64,000 bases of DNA from Flavobacterium branchiicola (GTDB taxonomy: Bacteria > Bacteroidota > Bacteroidia > Flavobacteriales > Flavobacteriaceae): contig NZ_JAGYWA010000002.1 of the NCBI RefSeq assembly GCF_018383905.1, positions 704,856 to 768,855 of the forward strand, given 5' to 3'. Positions 1 to 8,179 of the stretch are shown here, piece after piece (position 1 is the first letter of the stretch; each line of letters starts with the position of its first letter). The notes beneath the pieces are model-generated. The model was not told the origin of the DNA, did no database searches, and saw nothing but the letters and a program-made list of their open reading frames with translations. The position numbers and the translations under genes are program-made.

Positions 1-806
1 AACAGGTTGTAGACATCAGCGATTTAGTAAAAAATGGTGAAACAAAAACAACTTTAGTAAGCAACAGCGACGGTACATATACTTATAATGCCGAAGGTAA
101 TGCAGTATTTACAATCGATGTTTTAGGAGATGTTGCAAATAACTTCCAGACTATTGTAGATAATTCAAGTGTTCAGACAATCCTGAATACCTTTATTTCA
201 AAAGCAGAAGGAAATGTTACTTATGATACAGTAAACAATCAATTTACGTATGTAGATGCAAGCGGAAACAAACAGGTTGTAGACATCAGCGATTTAGTAA
301 AAAATGGAGAAACAAAAACAACTTTAGTAAACAATAACGACGGTACTTATACTTATAATGCCGAAGGTAATGCCGTATTTACAATCGATGTTTTAGGGGA
401 TGTTGCAAATAACTTCCAGACTATTGTAGATAATTCAAGCGTTCAAACAATCCTGAACACCTTTATTTCAAAAGCAGAAGGAAATGTTATTTATGATGCA
501 ACTGCAAAACAATTTAAATATACAGATGCAGCGGGAATTCAACAAGTTGTAGATATTACTAATCTTGTAAAAGCCGCGGAGACAAAAACGGATATCGTAA
601 AAAATGCTGACGGTACTTATACCTATAATGCAGAAAGTGGTGTTTACACAATTGATGTTGTTGGAGAGGTTATAACGCACTTTGAAAACATTGTTAACGA
701 TCCGGATGTAACATCAATTCTAAACACATTTATTAACAATGTAGAAGGTAATGTAACCTACAATGCTACAAAAAAAGAGTTTAGTTATAAAGACAATACA
801 GGTGCA
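1..806 (+). repeat. Coding tandem repeat, 270-bp unit (about 3 copies visible)
   Basis: Units begin at about 1, 271 and 541, and the next boundary falls near 807. Units 1 and 2 are nearly identical over their first ~220 bp and diverge mostly in the last ~45 bp; unit 3 is more diverged and about 3 bp shorter. The period is a multiple of three, so copy-number change keeps the frame. The array continues beyond the left edge. Confidence 0.93.
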
Positions 807-1376
807 ACACAGATTGTTGATATTGCAGAATTGTCTAAAGAACCTTGGTTTGGTGTAACATCTGGAAAAGGAGCAATCTCTAATACAGAGGATATGTATA
901 CAAACGGATGGGTTGGAATTGGATTTACTTCTCCTTCAGGAGCAGCAAATGAAAAATTAAGAGTAAACGGAGTTATAACAACAGTAAATAACTTTTATGC
1001 CGATTACGTTTTCGAAGATTATTTTAAAGGATATTCAGATATCAAGGCAGATTATAAATTTAAAGGGTTAAGTGAAGTTGAAGATTTCATCAAAACTAAC
1101 AAACACCTTCCGGGTATTACGCCAATAAATAAACTGACTAAAACTAAAGCAGGTTATTCATTTAATTTAACAGAGCTTTCAATTCAGTTATTGGAGAAAA
1201 CCGAAGAGATTTATTTACACATTATTGAGCAAAACAACACGATTATCGCTAAAGATAAAGAGATAAATGAATTGAAGGAAACTTCAAAAAACATGAGCGA
1301 TCGTTTGGAAAGATTAGAAAGAATGATGGACAAAATGGATGTTTCTGATAGCCAGAATTTATTAGAGTTAAAGTAA
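1..1376 (+). CDS. Large repeat-containing surface/fibre-like protein, C-terminal part (5' end outside window)
   Basis: An open frame enters from the left edge (first full codon at base 3) and stops at 1376. The first ~270 residues are three units of a ~90-residue beta-rich repeat, each containing T-Y-N-A-E and G-N-V-x-Y-D. The last ~180 residues hold the F-Y-A-D-Y-V-F-E ... E-V-E-D-F-I ... H-L-P-G-I block that recurs at the C-terminus of many Bacteroidota fibre-like proteins, then a heptad-rich coiled coil (Q-L-L-E-K-T-E-E-I onward). A role as an exported, trimerising adhesin or fibre is inferred from this layout. Total length and signal peptide cannot be seen. An internal ATG-like start near 831 is not credible because the frame is open and repetitive upstream. 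Confidence 0.85.
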   Translation, partial: QVVDISDLVKNGETKTTLVSNSDGTYTYNAEGNAVFTIDVLGDVANNFQTIVDNSSVQTILNTFISKAEGNVTYDTVNNQFTYVDASGNKQVVDISDLVKNGETKTTLVNNNDGTYTYNAEGNAVFTIDVLGDVANNFQTIVDNSSVQTILNTFISKAEGNVIYDATAKQFKYTDAAGIQQVVDITNLVKAAETKTDIVKNADGTYTYNAESGVYTIDVVGEVITHFENIVNDPDVTSILNTFINNVEGNVTYNATKKEFSYKDNTGATQIVDIAELSKEPWFGVTSGKGAISNTEDMYTNGWVGIGFTSPSGAANEKLRVNGVITTVNNFYADYVFEDYFKGYSDIKADYKFKGLSEVEDFIKTNKHLPGITPINKLTKTKAGYSFNLTELSIQLLEKTEEIYLHIIEQNNTIIAKDKEINELKETSKNMSDRLERLERMMDKMDVSDSQNLLELK

Positions 1377-1438
1377 ATAAATAAAGGATTACAATTAGAT
1401 TATTTATGAATCTATTAGTAACGATATACTTAGAAAAT

Positions 1439-2203
1439 ATGAAAAGATATACCATTATATTAGGACTGATTTTAATTTCTCTGTCATCTTATGCACAAAC
1501 AGGAATCAATACACTGAATCCTCACACTATATTACATGTAGACGGAGCAAAAGACAATCCGCTAAGCGGAGCTCCAACAGCAGCCCAGCAGGCCAATGAT
1601 GTTGCAGTAACGGCTCAGGGAAATTTGGGAGTGGGAACAATTGCACCTGCGGCAAAATTAGAAGTAGTAGGTACAGCAGCAATTCCGCCAATAAAAGCAG
1701 TAAACATGCAGGTTTCCAACACAGCAACCGTTGGAAACAAAAGAGCCTTGATTCCTGTTGTTATTGATAATGCAGGAGTTATGATAGGGCAGTTTTCTCC
1801 AATTCAACAATCAGGAGGTTATTCTGTAGATGGGGAATTTGCTGCAGGTGCAACCATTTTTAATACCATACACACAGGTACAATTATTGTTTTTGAATTT
1901 ATGACCAATTTTGCTCTTGGTGACAATGATACTTCAGCTGTATATGGTAAAATAACCTACACGGTTAAAAATGGATTTCAGGTGAATAGTGACTGGAACT
2001 TTACAGGCGATGCGACTACATCTGGGGTTACTGTAACAGGAGCAGGGACAAACACACTTACTTTTGATTCTGATACAGGTTCAGATTTAGTATTTACATT
2101 AACCGGTACTCCTACTAGTAGTACAGGAGTTATTTCTGCAAGAAAAGCAGGAACTGGAGCTAATTTGGTAGTTTACGTTTTTAATGGAAGAAAGATAAGG
2201 TAA
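1439..2203 (+). CDS. Small exported beta-rich protein, paralogue 1 of a tandem pair
   Basis: This 254-residue protein starts with a signal peptide ending S-S-Y-A-Q (residues ~1-18), followed by T-G-I-N-T-L-N-P, a typical opening of Bacteroidota fibre-associated exported proteins. A conserved L-H-V-D-G-A-K-D-N-P ... A-A-Q-Q-A-N-D-V stretch follows, then G-N-L-G-V-G-T and a beta-rich remainder. The ATG at 1439 is chosen over the one at 1406 because it places the signal peptide exactly at the N-terminus. It lies 62 bp after the repeat gene and may be co-transcribed with it. No enzymatic motif is visible; the function is unknown, probably a surface or fibre accessory. Confidence 0.8.
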   Translation: MKRYTIILGLILISLSSYAQTGINTLNPHTILHVDGAKDNPLSGAPTAAQQANDVAVTAQGNLGVGTIAPAAKLEVVGTAAIPPIKAVNMQVSNTATVGNKRALIPVVIDNAGVMIGQFSPIQQSGGYSVDGEFAAGATIFNTIHTGTIIVFEFMTNFALGDNDTSAVYGKITYTVKNGFQVNSDWNFTGDATTSGVTVTGAGTNTLTFDSDTGSDLVFTLTGTPTSSTGVISARKAGTGANLVVYVFNGRKIR

Positions 2204-2239
2204 ACGAATTTGTTGCTGTTGAATTAAACACTTAGAATT

Positions 2240-2998
2240 ATGAAACAAAAAATCATGCTATTGATATTGATGACAGTTAGTTTGTCGTCTTATGCACAGA
2301 CAGGTACCGGAATTAATACTAAAAACCCGCAAGGGGTATTACATATAGACGGAGCAAAAGATAATCCTGCTGCCGGAGTCCCTTCTGCTGCGCAGCAAGC
2401 TAATGATGTTATCGCCTCAGCAGAGGGTAATGTAGGTGTGGGTACAACTGCACCAACAGCCAGAGTTGAACTAAGAGGTACTACAACTGTTCCTCCGATA
2501 AAAGTAATAAATATTGGAGGCTCTAATTCAGCAAACAATGTAGATAATAATACTTTGGTTCCTGTTATGATTGATGAAGACGGTATTATGATGAAGCAAT
2601 ATACGCCGGTTCTGTTTGAAAACAGTTATGCTTTAAACAGTGATTTTTATTTTGCTTCTGGTGCTTCCAGAACAATTTTTACGGGAGTATCTTCCAGCAC
2701 AATAGTACTCTTTGAATTTCATACCAATTATGCGTTTGGAAATAGTAATACTTCAATACTTTACGGATCAATATCCTTTAGTGTAAAAAATGGATTTAAG
2801 GTGGGTGACTGGAGTTTCTCCGGAAATGGGGCTACTACAGGTGCAAGTCTCTCAGGTCTTGGTACAAACACCTTAACTTTTAATTATATTTCAGGAGCAG
2901 ATTTAATATTTCAGTATTCTGCCGGAGTGATTACAGTCCGAAAATCTGTTTCAGGAACTTTTAATATGTATGTTTATAACGGTAAAAAAATAAGATAA
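2240..2998 (+). CDS. Small exported beta-rich protein, paralogue 2 of a tandem pair
   Basis: This 252-residue protein is clearly homologous over its whole length to the product of the gene just upstream. It shares the signal peptide ending S-S-Y-A-Q, the L-H-I-D-G-A-K-D-N-P and A-A-Q-Q-A-N-D-V blocks, G-N-V-G-V-G-T, and a C-terminus ending in N-G-K-K-I-R (N-G-R-K-I-R in the neighbour). The 36-bp gap and same strand suggest one transcript, which a strong hairpin closes about 70 bp downstream. The two genes look like a local duplication that has diverged mostly in the middle. No known function is recognised. Confidence 0.8.
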   Translation: MKQKIMLLILMTVSLSSYAQTGTGINTKNPQGVLHIDGAKDNPAAGVPSAAQQANDVIASAEGNVGVGTTAPTARVELRGTTTVPPIKVINIGGSNSANNVDNNTLVPVMIDEDGIMMKQYTPVLFENSYALNSDFYFASGASRTIFTGVSSSTIVLFEFHTNYAFGNSNTSILYGSISFSVKNGFKVGDWSFSGNGATTGASLSGLGTNTLTFNYISGADLIFQYSAGVITVRKSVSGTFNMYVYNGKKIR

Positions 2999-3071
2999 AT
3001 GAGTCGGACTTTTGTATTAATGAAGTCGCATTTAAAACAATAGTTTATATCAATAGAATCAAAAAATAATA

Positions 3072-3106
3072 ATCCCGTAGAAGAGTTTCTACGGGATTTT
3101 TTATTG
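3072..3106 (+). terminator. Rho-independent terminator after the exported-protein genes
   Basis: A perfect 11-bp stem (ATCCCGTAGAA / TTCTACGGGAT) with a 4-base loop is followed by TTTTTATTGTTTT. It ends the rightward transcript; the convergent deacetylase gene stops at 3125. Confidence 0.9.
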
Positions 3107-3124
3107 TTTTATTTTTAAAAGAAA

Positions 3125-3922
3125 TTAGAGCTTAGCAAGATCATCAATAGTATAAAATTTAAGCCCTTTGTTTTTGGCATATTTACAAAGATCTTCTAAT
3201 GCAGATAGGGGAGTTTCTAATTTTTCATCAGCATTAGAAACTGTTTTGTGCCCGTAAAAAATCACTATTTTGTCGTGAGCTTTAGCATAATCCATCAGGC
3301 TTTTATAATACGGAATATTAAATTGTTTGTAGTCATCATCTATTCCGAGTCCGTAAACCACTCTGTTGCCTTCATAATAACAATATTGCGATTCCGGTAC
3401 AATCTCTTCATAAGTTGTTCCTCTAATAATATCAAAATGTTTAAGCAGTTCATTATCCAGTTCGGCATCACGTGCTCCGTCGGGATAAGCAAAAGAATGT
3501 ATATCAAAACCATCTTTTTTCATGGCAGCTTTTAGAGGTAAAATATCATCATTAATATATTTTTCTATTCCAAATTCCTTTGAATATTTTAAAGCATTAA
3601 GATGATTAAAACCATGACCTGCAATATCATGTCCTTGATTTTGTAAATAATGCAGTTTTGATTTTTGCTCTTTGGTCAGACTTCCGTACCAACAAACAAA
3701 AAATGTTGCTTTCCAGCCTATAGGGCGTAATAGTTTTTCGGCATTGTACCAATCGTCTATATAATCGTCATCAAAAGTAAACAGAACACCTGGGGGATAC
3801 GATTTTTTAATTGGCTTTGCCGCAGCTTTTTTTTCTTCAGGATAAATTTTAAAGGCTAAAATAATGGTGACGGCCAAAACAATGATTATTGCCGCAATTT
3901 TTTTCACTGATAAATACTTCAT
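3125..3922 (-). CDS. Polysaccharide deacetylase family protein (NodB-like, CE4)
   Basis: This 265-residue protein has an N-terminal membrane anchor (residues ~8-25) followed by a NodB-homology fold. The metal/catalytic motif T-F-D-D-D is at residues 49-53 and the H-x3-H metal motif at H103/H107; A-Y-P-D-G, a later family motif, is also present. Members remove N- or O-acetyl groups from glycans, and the anchor places this one on the periplasmic face. It is the last gene of the PKS operon, 23 bp after the phosphopantetheinyl transferase. It might deacetylate an envelope glycan or act on the pathway product; its substrate cannot be told from sequence. Confidence 0.82.
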   Translation of the reverse strand: MKYLSVKKIAAIIIVLAVTIILAFKIYPEEKKAAAKPIKKSYPPGVLFTFDDDYIDDWYNAEKLLRPIGWKATFFVCWYGSLTKEQKSKLHYLQNQGHDIAGHGFNHLNALKYSKEFGIEKYINDDILPLKAAMKKDGFDIHSFAYPDGARDAELDNELLKHFDIIRGTTYEEIVPESQYCYYEGNRVVYGLGIDDDYKQFNIPYYKSLMDYAKAHDKIVIFYGHKTVSNADEKLETPLSALEDLCKYAKNKGLKFYTIDDLAKL

Positions 3923-3945
3923 TTAAAAAGGAATGTTTTATTAAT

Positions 3946-4446
3946 TTAATTAATGATTACTAATTTTTCAAAACGCCCGTGTCGGCTAATCGAAATGTTT
4001 TTTAAAGTATTTGAAGATGAGGTTTTTAAGTAAGGAATTCCGTATTTGTCTTTTACAATACCTTCCTCTTTCACCTCAATTATACTATTAATATCTTTAA
4101 ATAAACATACTGCGATAGTATGAATACTTTCAGAACTAATTACAGTTTTGGTATAGTAAATGTTTTCATTACATATAACTTGTCCCGATGCCTCATTTTC
4201 ATGCACTGAGTTTATAGTACAGGACAGTTTTTGTGGACTGTATTCCCTAATTTTGGTTTGCCTGTTATAGATTTTATACGCCGCTTCCTTCATGCTCCAC
4301 AACAGCCAGACCATAATCTCCTGATCTTGATGAATTTTGACAAGCTGTTGTTCATCTGGCGTAAAAATTTTTTCAAGAAAACCTTTTCTTTGCCATCTGC
4401 TTTCGATGCGGGATTGTGCGAGATCTATAACATCATTACCAATCAT
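3946..4446 (-). CDS. 4'-phosphopantetheinyl transferase superfamily protein
   Basis: The family signature is clear: G-N-D-V-I-D-L near the N-terminus (residues 3-9) and W-S-M-K-E-A-A-Y-K at residues 50-58, which carry the Mg2+/CoA-binding acidic residues and the catalytic Lys. At 166 residues it is intermediate between AcpS and Sfp types. It should transfer the phosphopantetheine arm from CoA to the serine of the acyl carrier protein encoded immediately upstream. The two genes overlap by 4 bp (ATGA), a strong sign of coupled translation and a dedicated pair. Confidence 0.88.
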   Translation of the reverse strand: MIGNDVIDLAQSRIESRWQRKGFLEKIFTPDEQQLVKIHQDQEIMVWLLWSMKEAAYKIYNRQTKIREYSPQKLSCTINSVHENEASGQVICNENIYYTKTVISSESIHTIAVCLFKDINSIIEVKEEGIVKDKYGIPYLKTSSSNTLKNISISRHGRFEKLVIIN

Positions 4447-4697
4447 TTTTCGGCAAGTTTTGTTTCAATGATTTCAAGTGCAGTTTTAACATCCAGCATA
4501 CGCTCCATATCAGTATTATCAATTACAATATCAAAGTTTTCCTCAAGATCAAGTACAATATCAACCAGATTGGCAGAATTGATATTGAGATCTTTAATAA
4601 AATCAGTTTCTTCAGTTAGATTGTCGTATGCTTCTGTATTTGCAGCATAAGGCTTAATAATAACTTTCAATTTTTCGGTAAGTTCTTTTCTGTCCAT
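4443..4697 (-). CDS. Acyl carrier protein of the PKS operon
   Basis: This is an 84-residue acidic helical protein. The phosphopantetheine attachment motif reads D-L-N-I-N-S-A-N-L-V-D-I-V with the modified serine at S41; the usual D-S-L is N-S-A here. The ATG at 4697 is preferred to a TTG 12 bp upstream because it abuts the ketosynthase stop with one base between. It presumably carries acyl intermediates for the adjacent ketosynthase and dehydratase, and is activated by the overlapping transferase gene. It is a pathway-specific carrier rather than the housekeeping AcpP, judged by context and the deviant motif. Confidence 0.87.
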   Translation of the reverse strand: MDRKELTEKLKVIIKPYAANTEAYDNLTEETDFIKDLNINSANLVDIVLDLEENFDIVIDNTDMERMLDVKTALEIIETKLAEK

Positions 4698-4698
4698 A

Positions 4699-5967
4699 TT
4701 AATTTTCAAATTTTTTAAAGATTATGCATGCATTTACATCGCCAAAACCGAAACTTGCTTTGGCTATTATTTTCGGATTAGTATAAATTGTTTCTAAAAG
4801 TACTTTTGAAGGATCAATCAATGCCGAAATTTCAGGATGCAGATCCAGGCAATTTATATTTCCAAACAAAAAGCCTTCATAGATCTCTAGCACAGAAGCA
4901 ACACTTTCTACACTTCCAGAAGCACTTAAACAGTGTCCGGTTAAGCTTTTTAAGGAATTAATATAGGGGAAATTTGTACCATTACGTTCCAAAGCTTTCG
5001 TCCAGTTTTCAATTTCCAGACTGTCTTTTGTCGTTGCGGTAAGATGGCCATTGATGGCATCAATTTCTAAAGGGGAGATTCCGGCATTTTCAATCGCACT
5101 TCTAATGCATTTTTGAACAGCCGTACTGTTTGGAGCGGTCATACTTCCTCCGTCACGTTGTCCTCCGGAATTAACGTTTCCACCTAGTATTTCTGCATAA
5201 ATTGTAGCACCTCTTTCTAATGCACTTTCCAATTCTTCAATAACCAAAGCTCCGGCGCCACTGCCAGGTACAAAACCAGCAGCAGTTGCACTCATTGGTC
5301 TTGAACCTTCTTCCGGCTTTTCGTTAAATTTAGAAGAACATACGCGCAGCGCATCAAACCCTGCCCAAATATAAGGTCCACTATCAGATGTACTTCCTGC
5401 CAGAACGCGTTTTGCCTGTCCGGATTGTATACGATCGTAAGCCATAAGGATTGCTTCTGTACCGGTAGTACAGGCAGATGAATTTGTCGTAACCTGATTT
5501 CCGAGTCCGAGTTTTCCTCCCAGATAAGCGCTTACGCCGCTGTTCATGGTTTGGGCAACAACAGTACTTCCAAGTTTTCGGGTTTGCATTTCATCAATTT
5601 TATAAATGCTTTCGCGAAATTTATCAATGCCCGATGTTCCGGCTCCAAAAATAACCCCGCTTTCCCAATCCGGACTTTCATTGGCAGACAGTCCTGCATT
5701 TTCCCAGGCTTCCATACCTGCAATTACGCCATATAAAATACCCGTGCTGTTAAATCCGCGAAGTTCAAGTTCGGTAAAATAACGAGATTTTAATTCCTCT
5801 GAAATCTGTGGCTGACCCGCAATCTGACAAGAGAATTGCAATTCTTCTAATTGTGGATCGTGACGTATACCTGAAATTCCATTTTTGATGGCATCAGTAA
5901 ATGCAGGAATTCCAACACCATTTGGCGCAGCGATTCCCAGACCTGTTATTACGATTCTTTTTTTCAT
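4699..5967 (-). CDS. Beta-ketoacyl-ACP synthase (FabF-like)
   Basis: This 422-residue condensing enzyme has the complete Cys-His-His triad: C166 in S-S-A-C-T-T-G, H308 in N-G-H-L-T-A-T-T, and H345 in K-S-L-T-G-H-C. It should elongate an ACP-bound acyl chain with malonyl-ACP. It overlaps the dehydratase gene upstream by 4 bp and is followed by the ACP gene after one base, so it belongs to a KS-DH-ACP set inside the operon. The motif around H308 departs from the housekeeping FabF form (N-x-H-G-T-S-T), supporting a specialised role. The chain made may be the starter for the type III PKS. Confidence 0.9.
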   Translation of the reverse strand: MKKRIVITGLGIAAPNGVGIPAFTDAIKNGISGIRHDPQLEELQFSCQIAGQPQISEELKSRYFTELELRGFNSTGILYGVIAGMEAWENAGLSANESPDWESGVIFGAGTSGIDKFRESIYKIDEMQTRKLGSTVVAQTMNSGVSAYLGGKLGLGNQVTTNSSACTTGTEAILMAYDRIQSGQAKRVLAGSTSDSGPYIWAGFDALRVCSSKFNEKPEEGSRPMSATAAGFVPGSGAGALVIEELESALERGATIYAEILGGNVNSGGQRDGGSMTAPNSTAVQKCIRSAIENAGISPLEIDAINGHLTATTKDSLEIENWTKALERNGTNFPYINSLKSLTGHCLSASGSVESVASVLEIYEGFLFGNINCLDLHPEISALIDPSKVLLETIYTNPKIIAKASFGFGDVNACIIFKKFEN

Positions 5968-6401
5968 AATTTATGCGTTATCATTCCGGCAAGTATTCCT
6001 CTGCAAACTTCTTGTCCCGCTTCATTTTTCATCACGGCCTTACATTTAAGTTTGCCAAAACGAAAGTATATTTTCTCTGAACTTACCGATACTTTTTCAT
6101 CCGGATATACAGGTTTTAAAAACTCCATATCGGCAGAAGTAAAGGCAACTACAGTATCTTTTTTGAGATCATTATCCAATAAAAATATTCCCAGACACAC
6201 CAAACCAATCTGAGCCATAGTCTCAGTAAGTATAACGCCCGGCGTAACAGGATTATTTTTAAAATGCCCCTTATAAAAGTCAAGTTCTTTCTTAAAAGTA
6301 TAAGTTCCTGTAATCCCGTTTTCATCTGCATGTAAAAGTTCATCTACAAACAGAAAAGGTTCGCTGTAGGGGAGTTGCGCTATAATATCAGTTAATTTCA
6401 T
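5964..6401 (-). CDS. FabZ/FabA-like 3-hydroxyacyl-ACP dehydratase (hotdog fold)
   Basis: This 145-residue single hotdog domain has L-P-Y-S-E-P-F-L-F-V-D near the start and G-H-F-K-N-N-P-V-T-P-G-V-I-L-T-E. H46 and E60 match the FabZ catalytic pair. Length matches FabZ. It should dehydrate 3-hydroxyacyl chains on the operon's carrier protein. It lies 15 bp after the type III PKS and overlaps the ketosynthase start by 4 bp. A non-catalytic or thioesterase-like role is possible for hotdog proteins, but the intact His/Glu pair favours dehydration. No ketoreductase or enoyl reductase gene is present, so housekeeping enzymes would have to supply those steps. Confidence 0.85.
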   Translation of the reverse strand: MKLTDIIAQLPYSEPFLFVDELLHADENGITGTYTFKKELDFYKGHFKNNPVTPGVILTETMAQIGLVCLGIFLLDNDLKKDTVVAFTSADMEFLKPVYPDEKVSVSSEKIYFRFGKLKCKAVMKNEAGQEVCRGILAGMITHKL

Positions 6402-6416
6402 GATTTTTATAAATAA

Positions 6417-7469
6417 TTACCATTGCAATAAAACACGTTGTGCCGAAAATCCGGGACCAAAACTTAGCATTAAACCTTTTTCTCCTTTTTTAGGATTGCG
6501 ATCCATGATGCGCTCCAGAACGTATATAACGGTGGCACTCGACATATTTCCGTATTGTCTCAGCACTTCTTTTGTATCGTCGATATTTTTTTCAAGACCG
6601 GAGAAAAGAGATTCAACCGTTGTGACAATTTTTTTTCCGCCGGGATGAAATATCATGTGATCTATATCTTTAATTTCAAGATTATTTTGTTTTAAAAACG
6701 GATGTATAATAGCACCAAAATGCGAAGAAATAGTATCAGGAACTTCAATATCAAGCACCATTTGCAAACCTTTATTGGTGAGTTTAAAACCCATCATATG
6801 TTCAGCATCATAAAAATGATACATTTGTTCGTCCAGAATTTCCGGGCCATTATCTTGTTCGTGAGAAGATAAAAGACAACACGCGGCTCCATCGCCAAAA
6901 ATAGCGGCACTGACAATATTGGGCATTGAAAAATCATTAAGCTGAAATGTTGCCGTTGGCGATTCTACAGCTATAACGGCAGCACGTTTGCCGGGATTTG
7001 ATTTTAGAAAATTTTTGGCATATATAATTCCGGAAATACCAGCCGCACATCCCATTTCAGTCACCGGAAGACGTACAATATCCTGACGCAGTTTCATTTT
7101 GTTGATAAGAAAAGCATCCAGAGACGGAATCATAATACCGGTACAACTTACCGTTATAATATAATCCAGACTCTGCGGATCCCAACCTGTCTTTTCAAGT
7201 GCTTTTTCGAGAACCTGAGCGCCAAGAACAATCATTTCTCTGCTGTAAATATCATTTTTTTCTTCAAATGAAGTAGCAGTAAAAACTTCTGAAGGTTCCA
7301 TTATAGAATATCGTTTATCTACGGCAGCACCTTCAAATATTTTTTTTACTTTTTTGATAAAGCGATCCTCCTGACCATCAAGCCATACATCAACAAAAGG
7401 AAGAATGTCCTGGGTAGTTCGGGAATATTTCGGAAGCTGTTTTACGGCTGTTATAATCTTTACACTCAT
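6417..7469 (-). CDS. Type III polyketide synthase (chalcone/stilbene synthase family)
   Basis: This 350-residue homodimeric-type ketosynthase has the classical triad: C141 in T-E-M-G-C-A-A-G, H275 in F-H-P-G-G, and N308 in Y-G-N-M-S-S-A-T. The C-terminal G-F-G-P-G-like loop (S-F-G-P-G-F-S) is present. Such enzymes extend an acyl-CoA or acyl-ACP starter with malonyl-CoA and cyclise it to alkylpyrones, alkylresorcinols or chalcone-like rings. Plant-type aromatic starters are unlikely in this context, and a fatty starter is favoured by the adjacent KS, DH and ACP genes. The start overlaps the methyltransferase stop by 4 bp. Confidence 0.93.
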   Translation of the reverse strand: MSVKIITAVKQLPKYSRTTQDILPFVDVWLDGQEDRFIKKVKKIFEGAAVDKRYSIMEPSEVFTATSFEEKNDIYSREMIVLGAQVLEKALEKTGWDPQSLDYIITVSCTGIMIPSLDAFLINKMKLRQDIVRLPVTEMGCAAGISGIIYAKNFLKSNPGKRAAVIAVESPTATFQLNDFSMPNIVSAAIFGDGAACCLLSSHEQDNGPEILDEQMYHFYDAEHMMGFKLTNKGLQMVLDIEVPDTISSHFGAIIHPFLKQNNLEIKDIDHMIFHPGGKKIVTTVESLFSGLEKNIDDTKEVLRQYGNMSSATVIYVLERIMDRNPKKGEKGLMLSFGPGFSAQRVLLQW

Positions 7470-8179
7470 ATTTTTTTAATTATCCACTGGTAACGAAAAG
7501 CCCATTTCCAGTTTATGGTATAGTTTTGTAAATTCAGTTTTTTGGAGAAACTTTCCAATTCCTTTTTTTTGAAGCCTCTTAGAATAGAAACTAATCCATC
7601 TTCTCGAGACATATTGTTGAGGTTAAAAATAACACAGATCATTTCAAATAGACGATAAGCTAGTTTACTGCGATGTAAATCATTTACGATAACTCCAGTT
7701 GCTGCATTGTGATGTAATAAAACCAAAATATCTTCTATTTGTTTATTGCTAAAATGATGTAACGTAAGCGTACATAAAGCAATGTCATATTTTAGATCCT
7801 TGAAATCAGTACTAAAAATATCCATACAGTAATATTCTACATTCGGATATTCTTTAGATAATGATTTGGCATAGTTGATGGTAAAAGCATTGGCATCTAT
7901 TCCAATGAGTTTAAAATTCAGTCCTCGTTTTTTACCATATTGAGCAAGCATTCGCAACATATCTCCATTACCACAGCCAATATCAGCGATTATAATGGGC
8001 TCGTTGGAATTTGTTTCTATTAAGAGTTGTTTTAATCCGTGTACGATCAGTTTATTTCCTCCTAATAGCTGATTAATTCGGGCGATTTGATTTAATGCGT
8101 CGATTAATTCCGCTCCTTCAAGCGAGAAATCATCCATTATTTCGGTTTCTTCTGTTCTGTATTTGGTGCTTAAACTCAT
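7466..8179 (-). CDS. Class I SAM-dependent methyltransferase
   Basis: This is a 237-residue Rossmann methyltransferase. Motif I is A-D-I-G-C-G-N-G-D (residues 65-73), an acidic ribose-binding end of strand 2 is in L-I-G-I-D-A, and L-C-T-L-T-L-H-H-F is a motif IV-like stretch. Its position between the flavoprotein and the type III PKS, with 4-bp and zero-gap junctions, suggests that it O- or C-methylates the polyketide. Type III PKS operons with a partner methyltransferase are known (bpsAB in Bacillus, srsAB in Streptomyces), although those partners belong to a membrane methyltransferase family and this one looks soluble. Confidence 0.87.
   Translation of the reverse strand: MSLSTKYRTEETEIMDDFSLEGAELIDALNQIARINQLLGGNKLIVHGLKQLLIETNSNEPIIIADIGCGNGDMLRMLAQYGKKRGLNFKLIGIDANAFTINYAKSLSKEYPNVEYYCMDIFSTDFKDLKYDIALCTLTLHHFSNKQIEDILVLLHHNAATGVIVNDLHRSKLAYRLFEMICVIFNLNNMSREDGLVSILRGFKKKELESFSKKLNLQNYTINWKWAFRYQWIIKKI

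Noticed and set aside
831..1376. Separate gene starting at 831
   Set aside because: The frame is open and repetitive upstream to the window edge, so this is the C-terminal part of a longer protein.
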